64,000 bases of DNA, from contig NZ_JOJM01000017.1 in the NCBI RefSeq assembly GCF_000720325.1, positions 62,001-126,000 on the forward strand, written 5' to 3'. Position 1 is the stretch's first letter, and every line of letters begins with the position of its first letter. Shown here in pieces: positions 59,176-64,000 of this stretch. A program made the translations under genes and the position numbers. The notes under the pieces were generated by a model that worked only from the letters and a program-made list of their open reading frames with translations, was not told the DNA's origin and did no database searches. This DNA is from Streptomyces sp. NRRL B-1347 (GTDB taxonomy: Bacteria; Actinomycetota; Actinomycetes; Streptomycetales; Streptomycetaceae).

Positions 59176-60252
59176 GTGACGGGCAGCGCACGGAGCAGGG
59201 CGGAGACGGGGCCGGACGGATCCGACGGGTGGTACGGACGGCTGAAGGCGTACGAGGGCCGGTCCGCGGCCGAGTCCGGCCGCGGCAGGGACCCGGTCAA
59301 CGCGCCGATGATCCGGCACTGGTGCGAGGCCCTCGGCGACACCAGTCCTGCGTACGAGGGGCCCGGCGCGATCGCCCCGCCGACCATGCTCCAGGCCTGG
59401 ACGATGGGCGGACTCTCGGGCCACGCGGCCCGCTCCGACGCGTACGACGAGCTGCTGGCGCTGCTCGACGACGCCGGGTGCACCTCGGTGGTCGCCACCG
59501 ACTGCGAGCAGGAGTATCTGCGCCCGCTGCGGCCCGGTGCCGAGATCACGTTCGACGCGGTGATCGAGTCGGTGTCGGACCGCAAGACGACCAAGCTCGG
59601 CGCGGGGTATTTCGTGACGACCCGGATGGACGTCCACGCGGACGGGGAGCTCGCGGGCACGCACCGCTTCCGGATCCTCAAGTACCGCCCCGCGAGGCGG
59701 AGACCGACGGCCCCGGCCGCCGCCCGGACGCCGGACGCGGACGCGGCCACCCGCCCCCGCCCGGTGGTGAACAGGGACAACGCCGGGTTCTGGGAGGGCG
59801 TGGCCCGGCACCGGCTGCTCATCCAGCGCTGCGGGGGCTGCGGCACGCTCCGCTTCCCCTGGCTGCCGGGCTGCGGTGCCTGCGGCTCCCCCGAGTGGGA
59901 CACGGTCGAGGCGAGCGGCGAGGGCACGGTCTATTCGTACGTGGTGATGCACCACCCTCCGTTCCCCGCCTTCACGGCGTCGGACGGGGCTTCCGGAGGG
60001 GCCGCCGGCGGGGCTGGTCCGTACGCGGTGGTGCTCGTCGAGCTCGCTGAGGGCGTGCGGATCATCAGCAATGTGGTGGGCGTGCCGTACCGGGCCGTGC
60101 GGATCGGGATGCCGGTGCGGCTGGAGTTCCAGCGGGTGGACGAGGACTTGGAGCTGCCGGTGTTCCGGGTCCTGGAGGGGGCGGTCGTGGAGGCGGCGGG
60201 TGTTGCGGCCGTGGCAGCCGTGGCCGTGCCGGAAGGGGGTGCGGGCCGATGA
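59176..60252 (+). CDS. ChsH2-like MaoC - DUF35 (OB-fold) fusion
   Basis: The protein has 358 residues from GTG 59176, placed by GGAGGGG at 59163-59169. The upstream extension has no coding character. The N-terminal half is a MaoC-like hot-dog domain (DPVNAPMIRHWCEALGDTSPAYEGPGAIAPPTMLQAW), which lacks the hydratase Asp/His pair. The C-terminal half is a DUF35 zinc-ribbon/OB fold with the zinc cysteines in QRCGGCGTLRFPWLPGCGACGSPEW. This exact fusion is ChsH2 of mycobacterial steroid side-chain degradation, where it pairs with ChsH1 as a hydratase and with Ltp2 as an aldolase. The next two genes are exactly those partners. Confidence 0.88.
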   Translation: MTGSARSRAETGPDGSDGWYGRLKAYEGRSAAESGRGRDPVNAPMIRHWCEALGDTSPAYEGPGAIAPPTMLQAWTMGGLSGHAARSDAYDELLALLDDAGCTSVVATDCEQEYLRPLRPGAEITFDAVIESVSDRKTTKLGAGYFVTTRMDVHADGELAGTHRFRILKYRPARRRPTAPAAARTPDADAATRPRPVVNRDNAGFWEGVARHRLLIQRCGGCGTLRFPWLPGCGACGSPEWDTVEASGEGTVYSYVVMHHPPFPAFTASDGASGGAAGGAGPYAVVLVELAEGVRIISNVVGVPYRAVRIGMPVRLEFQRVDEDLELPVFRVLEGAVVEAAGVAAVAAVAVPEGGAGR

Positions 60253-60938
60253 GCCGCGCGGAGACGGGCCGTGCGGAGGGAGGCCGCGCGGGGGCGGGCC
60301 GCGCCGCAGGAGTGGGCCGCTTCCCGAAGGGCGCGGCCGCCGTGAAGGCCGGTGACGCGCTGCCGCCGCTGGAGATCCCGGTCACGCGCACACTGATCGT
60401 CGCGGGAGCCATCGCGTCCAGGGACTACCAGGACGTGCACCACGACGTGGAGCTCGCGAAGGAGAAGGGCTCCCCCGACATCTTCATGAACATCCTCACC
60501 ACCAACGGCCTGGTGGGGCGCTACATCACCGACCACTTCGGACCGAGCGCCGTCCTCCGCACCGTGAGGATCAGGCTGGGCGCGCCCAACTACCCCGGGG
60601 ACACGATGGTGTTGACGGGCTCGATAGAGGAGGTCGCCCGGACCCCGGAGGGCACCACGGCGACGGTCAGGGTCGTCGGCGCCAACGGCATAGGCAAGCA
60701 CGTCACCGGCATGGTGACGGTGACCGTGCCCGCCGTGCCAGCCGTGCCAGCCGTGCCAGCCGCGCCCACCGTGCCCGCCGTGCCAGCCGCGCCCGCCGTG
60801 CCAGCCGCGCCCACCGTGCCGACCACGGCGGTCGAGGCGGACGGCACGGTCTCAGGCGGCACCGCCTCAGGCGGCACCGCCTCAGGTGGCGAGGCCTCAG
60901 CCGGCGAGGCCCCGACGGCGGCGGGAGGTGCGGCATGA
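60249..60938 (+). CDS. ChsH1-like MaoC enoyl-CoA hydratase
   Basis: The protein has 229 residues from ATG 60249 (ATGA overlap with the previous gene). The MaoC domain (about 40-165) keeps a hydratase motif SRDYQDVHHDVELAKEKG with Asp and His, and ITDHFGPSAVLRTVRIRLGAPNYPGDT. With the ChsH2-like partner it should hydrate a 2-enoyl-CoA. The last ~60 residues are an unusual repeat of VPAVPAAPAVP units and SGGTASGG repeats. They are not part of the family and probably disordered. The ATGA overlap with the next gene couples all three. Confidence 0.88.
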   Translation: MSRAETGRAEGGRAGAGRAAGVGRFPKGAAAVKAGDALPPLEIPVTRTLIVAGAIASRDYQDVHHDVELAKEKGSPDIFMNILTTNGLVGRYITDHFGPSAVLRTVRIRLGAPNYPGDTMVLTGSIEEVARTPEGTTATVRVVGANGIGKHVTGMVTVTVPAVPAVPAVPAAPTVPAVPAAPAVPAAPTVPTTAVEADGTVSGGTASGGTASGGEASAGEAPTAAGGAA

Positions 60939-62101
60939 GCGTGCGGACGCGGGACGACCTCGGCGGCAGGGCGGCGGTCGCCGGGATCGGCGCCACCGAG
61001 TTCTCCAAGGACTCCGGGCGCAGCGAGCTGACGCTGGCCGTGGAGGCGGTGCGGGCGGCGCTCGACGACGCGGGCCTCGCCCCGGCCGACGTCGACGGCC
61101 TGGTCACCTTCACGATGGACACCAGCCCGGAGATCACGGTCGCCCAGGCGGCGGGCATCGGCGAGCTCTCCTTCTTCTCCCGCGTGCACTACGGCGGCGG
61201 CGCGGCCTGCGCCACCGTGCAGCAGGCGGCGCTCGCGATAGCCGCGGGAGTGGCCGAAGTGGTCGTCTGCTACCGGGCGTTCAACGAGCGGTCCGGCCGC
61301 CGCTTCGGCGCCGGGGTGAGCCGTCGCGAGCCGTCGGCGGAGGGCGTGGCGCTCGGCTGGGCACTGCCGTTCGGGCTGCTCACCCCCGCGTCCTGGGTGG
61401 CGATGGCCGCGCAGCGCTATCTGCACGCCCATGGACTGACCCCGGAGGTCTTCGGCCACGTCGCGGTAACCGACCGGAAGTACGCGGCGACCAACCCGGC
61501 CGCGTACTTCCACGGCAGACCCATCACGCTGGAGGAGCACGCCGCCTCCCGCTGGATCGTGGAGCCGCTGCGGCTCCTGGACTGCTGCCAGGAGACGGAC
61601 GGCGGGCAGGCCCTCGTCGTCACCAGCGTGGAGCGGGCCAGGGACCTGCCGAAGCCGCCCGCGGTGATCGCCGCCGCCGCGCAGGGCGCGGGCCGCGCCC
61701 AGGAGCAGATGACCAGCTACTACCGCGACGACCTCACGGGCCTGCCGGAAATGGGCGTCGTGGCACGGCAGTTGTGGCGCACCTCGGGGCTCGCCCCCGG
61801 TGATGTCGACGTCGGGATCCTCTACGACCACTTCACGCCGTTCGTGCTGATGCAGCTGGAGGAGTTCGGGTTCTGCGCGCCGGGCGAGGCGGCGGAGTTC
61901 GTCGCCAAGGAGCGGCTGCCGCTGAACACCCACGGCGGACAGCTGGGCGAGGCCTATCTCCACGGGATGAACGGCATAGCGGAGGCCGTGCGCCAGCTGC
62001 GCGGCACGGCGGTGAACCAGATACCCGGCGCCGGGCACGCCCTGGTCACGGCGGGCACCGGCGTCCCCACATCGGGGCTGATTCTGGCGGCGGACGGCTG
62101 A
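60935..62101 (+). CDS. Ltp2-like thiolase-fold lipid-transfer protein (retro-aldolase)
   Basis: The protein has 388 residues from ATG 60935. It has a thiolase fold with AAVAGIGATEFSKDSGRSELTLAVEAVRAALDDAGLAPADVDGLVTF, YGGGAACATVQQAALAIAAGVAEVVVCYRA, and a C-terminal GAGHALVTAGTGVPTSGLIL. It matches the actinobacterial sterol-carrier-like Ltp family. Ltp2 cleaves 17-hydroxy steroid side-chain CoA thioesters and needs the DUF35 domain of ChsH2 for activity. The matching gene order here supports a three-protein hydratase/aldolase. The substrate (steroid side chain or another branched acyl-CoA) is not shown. Confidence 0.88.
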   Translation: MSVRTRDDLGGRAAVAGIGATEFSKDSGRSELTLAVEAVRAALDDAGLAPADVDGLVTFTMDTSPEITVAQAAGIGELSFFSRVHYGGGAACATVQQAALAIAAGVAEVVVCYRAFNERSGRRFGAGVSRREPSAEGVALGWALPFGLLTPASWVAMAAQRYLHAHGLTPEVFGHVAVTDRKYAATNPAAYFHGRPITLEEHAASRWIVEPLRLLDCCQETDGGQALVVTSVERARDLPKPPAVIAAAAQGAGRAQEQMTSYYRDDLTGLPEMGVVARQLWRTSGLAPGDVDVGILYDHFTPFVLMQLEEFGFCAPGEAAEFVAKERLPLNTHGGQLGEAYLHGMNGIAEAVRQLRGTAVNQIPGAGHALVTAGTGVPTSGLILAADG

Positions 62102-62152
62102 ACGCGCGCGTGTCCCGGGCCCAGCACCCGCCCCGGCCCGTTCACTCGCCGT

Positions 62153-63025
62153 ATGCGCCACCGGAAGACGATCACTGGCCTTGTCCTCGCCCTGTCCCTG
62201 GCGACGCTCGCCCTGGACACCTCGGCTCCCCTCGAGGGACCCGCGCGCCGGGCGGTCCCCGCGCACCCGGAGGGCCACGGCCCGGGCCGCCCCGGAGCGG
62301 CGGCGGAGCCCGATGTCTTCGAGGGCCGGGCCTTCGACACCTGTCTGACACCCCCGGCCGACACCATGCGGCGCTGGCTCGAATCGCCGTACCGCGCGGT
62401 GGGCGTCTACTACGCCGGGCGCGGCCGGGCCTGTCAGGACCAGCCGCAGCTGAGCCGGGCCTGGCTGACGGCGGTCGACGAGATGGGCTGGGGCGTGCTG
62501 CCGGTGTACGTCGGCTCGCAGTCCCCGTGCGTACGGGCCGGGAACAAGCAGCACGTCCGCATCGGAAGCGAGCCCGGACCCCAGGGCACCCGGGAGGGAC
62601 ACGACGCCGTCGTCAGGGCCGAGGCGCTCGGCATGGGACCGGACAGTCCGCTCTACCTGGACATGGAGGCGTACGCGCACCAGAACGAGAAATGCGCCAC
62701 GGCCACGCTCGGCTTCGTACGGGCCTGGAGCCGCGAAGTGCGCAGCCACGGCTACGTACCGGGCTTCTACAGCAGTGCCGACTCCGGCGTAACGCACCTG
62801 GAGTCGGCGCGCCGGGCGGGGGTCGAGGACCTGCCGTCGATCATGTGGTTCGCCCGCTGGAACAACCGCCCCGACCTGTACGGCGAGCAGGCGCTGCCCT
62901 GGTCCGCCTGGCATCCGGCGCGCCGGATCCATCAGTACGCGGGCAACGTCACGGAGCGGTACGGCGGGCGCACCCTGCAGATCGACCGCAACCTGATGCA
63001 CGCGCCGGTGGCCCGGCTCGGCTGA
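62153..63025 (+). CDS. Secreted DUF1906 glycoside-hydrolase-like protein
   Basis: The protein has 290 residues from ATG 62153. A signal peptide (MRHRKTITGLVLALSLATLALDTSAP) precedes a Gly/Pro/His linker and a TIM-barrel-like DUF1906 domain. The domain contains GRAFDTCLTPPADTMRRWLESPYRAVGVYYAGRGRAC, LPVYVGSQSPCVRAG, LYLDMEAYAHQNEKCATATLGFVRAWSREV and PGFYSSADSGV. The family resembles Rv2525c of M. tuberculosis, a Tat-exported cell-wall-associated protein. Sugar cleavage is not proven, but the acidic residues in LDMEAY sit where glycosidase acids lie. It is exported to the wall. Confidence 0.88.
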   Translation: MRHRKTITGLVLALSLATLALDTSAPLEGPARRAVPAHPEGHGPGRPGAAAEPDVFEGRAFDTCLTPPADTMRRWLESPYRAVGVYYAGRGRACQDQPQLSRAWLTAVDEMGWGVLPVYVGSQSPCVRAGNKQHVRIGSEPGPQGTREGHDAVVRAEALGMGPDSPLYLDMEAYAHQNEKCATATLGFVRAWSREVRSHGYVPGFYSSADSGVTHLESARRAGVEDLPSIMWFARWNNRPDLYGEQALPWSAWHPARRIHQYAGNVTERYGGRTLQIDRNLMHAPVARLG

Positions 63026-63208
63026 GCGGTGACGGGAGCGGAGCGGGCAAGCGGTTTCCGGTACCTCAGGGTCGAACCCTCAGGAGTGTGCTCCCCTTCC
63101 TCCACCTTCAGGAGGTGGGGCCACCTCCCCTCGTACAACCTGAGGCGGACATGGCTTCGGGACCTGCGGCCGATCCGCTGATGTAGGGGGCGCTTCTAGC
63201 GTGGAGCC

Positions 63209-63772
63209 ATGACCGCATCCATGGTGTCCGTGTGCACCAGCGCATCGAAGGCCGCGACGCGGGGCGCGGGTCCTTCCGCCTACCCGTCGTTCGCCTCGTA
63301 CGTCCGGGCCCGACAGCCCGTGCTGCTGCGCACCGCCCGCTCGCTGACGGCGAATCCGAGCGACGCCGAGGACCTGCTGCAGACGGCCCTGACCAAGACC
63401 TATGTGGCCTGGGACCGGATCGAGGACCACCGGGCGCTCGACGGGTATGTGCGCCGGGCCCTGCTGAACACGCGCACGTCGCAGTGGCGCAAGCGCAAGG
63501 TCGACGAGTTCGCCTGCGACGAGCTGCCCGAACCGGAGGCCGTGCCGGCCGGTGACCCGGCCGAGCAGCAGGCGCTGCACGACGCGATGTGGCGCGCGAT
63601 CATGAAGCTGCCCGCGCGGCAGCGGGCCATGGTCGTCCTGCGCTACTACGAGGACCTGAGCGAGGCCCAGACGGCCGAGGTGCTCGGGGTGTCCATCGGC
63701 ACGGTCAAGAGCGCGGTGTCGCGCGCGCTCGGCAAGCTCCGCGAGGACCCGGAGCTCACCCCGGTGCGCTGA
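63209..63772 (+). CDS. SigE-family RNA polymerase sigma factor
   Basis: The protein has 187 residues. The start is ATG 63209 or 63221. A TAGCGT hexamer at 63197-63202 places a likely transcription start at 63209, so the message may be leaderless. Sigma region 2 is at about 28-95 (YVRARQPVLLRTARSLTANPSDAEDLLQTALTKTYVAWDRIED). Region 4 is at about 130-180 (LPARQRAMVVLRYYEDLSEAQTAEVLGVSIGTVKSAVSRALGKLRE). The group is the SigE-like ECF subfamily of actinomycetes (50-kDa-absent type, short linker). No anti-sigma gene is in the window. It may follow beyond it, or control may be by transcription. Confidence 0.92.
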   Translation: MTASMVSVCTSASKAATRGAGPSAYPSFASYVRARQPVLLRTARSLTANPSDAEDLLQTALTKTYVAWDRIEDHRALDGYVRRALLNTRTSQWRKRKVDEFACDELPEPEAVPAGDPAEQQALHDAMWRAIMKLPARQRAMVVLRYYEDLSEAQTAEVLGVSIGTVKSAVSRALGKLREDPELTPVR

Positions 63773-63922
63773 GCGGCGGCCGCTGAGCAGTCGGCCGCCG
63801 TGGCGCAGGCCGCCGTAGCCCCGGGTGCCGGGTGCCGCGCTGTCGGGCGCGCTGTCGGCGGGGCACGCCGGGCGGGTGGCCGTCGTAGCTCAATTTGCCT
63901 TCTTGTGCGCTCGCGGTAGTGA

Positions 63923-63938
63923 CATACCGCTCGGTATG
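63923..63938. promoter_or_regulatory. Perfect TetR-type palindrome at the right edge
   Basis: CATACCG (63923-63929), CT, CGGTATG (63932-63938) is a perfect inverted repeat in AT-richer DNA about 60 bp before the window ends. ATACCG-N2-CGGTAT sites are typical of TetR-family repressors. The gene it controls lies beyond the window. Confidence 0.6.
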
Positions 63939-64000
63939 CGGCGAGAATCTGGGGCTACCGCCAGGTAGAGCGCCGGGACCGCCCGGCCGCCTGCCGCCCG

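Overview
The window is chromosomal DNA from a Streptomyces (or very close relative). The evidence is a GC content near 72 %, strong GC bias at third codon positions, GTG/TTG starts, 4-nt ATGA/GTGA overlaps inside operons, a canonical actinobacterial Rex operator in front of cydAB-cydCD, and a conserved Sco/ECuC/DtpA copper locus. Two ParB-type parS sites and two clusters of DnaA boxes show that it is origin-proximal chromosome rather than an arm or a plasmid. I recognise the gene order as the stretch that follows thiC in S. coelicolor. This rests on memory and has not been searched.

Layout. 1-5.1 kb: the 3' part of thiC, a two-TM hypothetical protein, a metallophosphoesterase and a LacI regulator. 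5.6-16.7 kb: a HisC-type aminotransferase, the Rex-controlled cydA-cydB-cydCD operon for cytochrome bd oxidase, an orphan DevS/DosT-like GAF sensor kinase, and a secreted M23 peptidase. 16.8-25 kb: leftward genes for a HAD phosphatase, an LLM oxidoreductase, a small hypothetical protein, the RNA 2'-phosphotransferase KptA and a MerR regulator, then a coupled three-gene operon (M24-fold protein, EphD-like hydrolase-SDR fusion, PF10118-type protein). 25-29 kb: two ABC-2 transporters as four consecutive genes plus a small protein. 29.4-33.2 kb: a HAD phosphatase coupled to serS, a 660-bp AT-richer gap with four perfect DnaA boxes, and pheA.

33.2-40.1 kb is a leftward copper-handling locus: DtpA peroxidase, CopCD, ECuC, Sco, a YcnI-like protein, and a membrane protein next to them. 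40.4-50.8 kb mixes regulators and stress proteins: two HATPase proteins nearby, HxlR with its divergent NAD(P)-binding target, a cupin, a relic of an aldo/keto reductase, a MocR-type regulator with a divergent AhpD-like protein, PepP, a SpoIIE-type phosphatase, a degenerate prim-pol-like protein and a secreted protein. 51-56 kb: a SEC-C protein, another HATPase protein, a glycerophosphodiesterase, an HtrA-like protease and tRNA-Ser(UGA). 56-58.9 kb is a gene-poor stretch with a second prim-pol protein and a small secreted Asn/Gln/Ser-rich protein. 59-64 kb: a translationally coupled ChsH2-ChsH1-Ltp2-like trio (acyl-CoA hydratase plus retro-aldolase), a DUF1906 secreted protein, a SigE-family sigma factor and a perfect TetR-type palindrome at the right edge.

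Working together: the cyd operon, the DevS-like kinase and the copper/Sco genes all concern terminal oxidases and oxygen. The DnaA-box clusters and parS sites concern chromosome copy number and segregation. In-frame minisatellites (15- and 24-bp periods) lengthen linkers in several otherwise ordinary enzymes.
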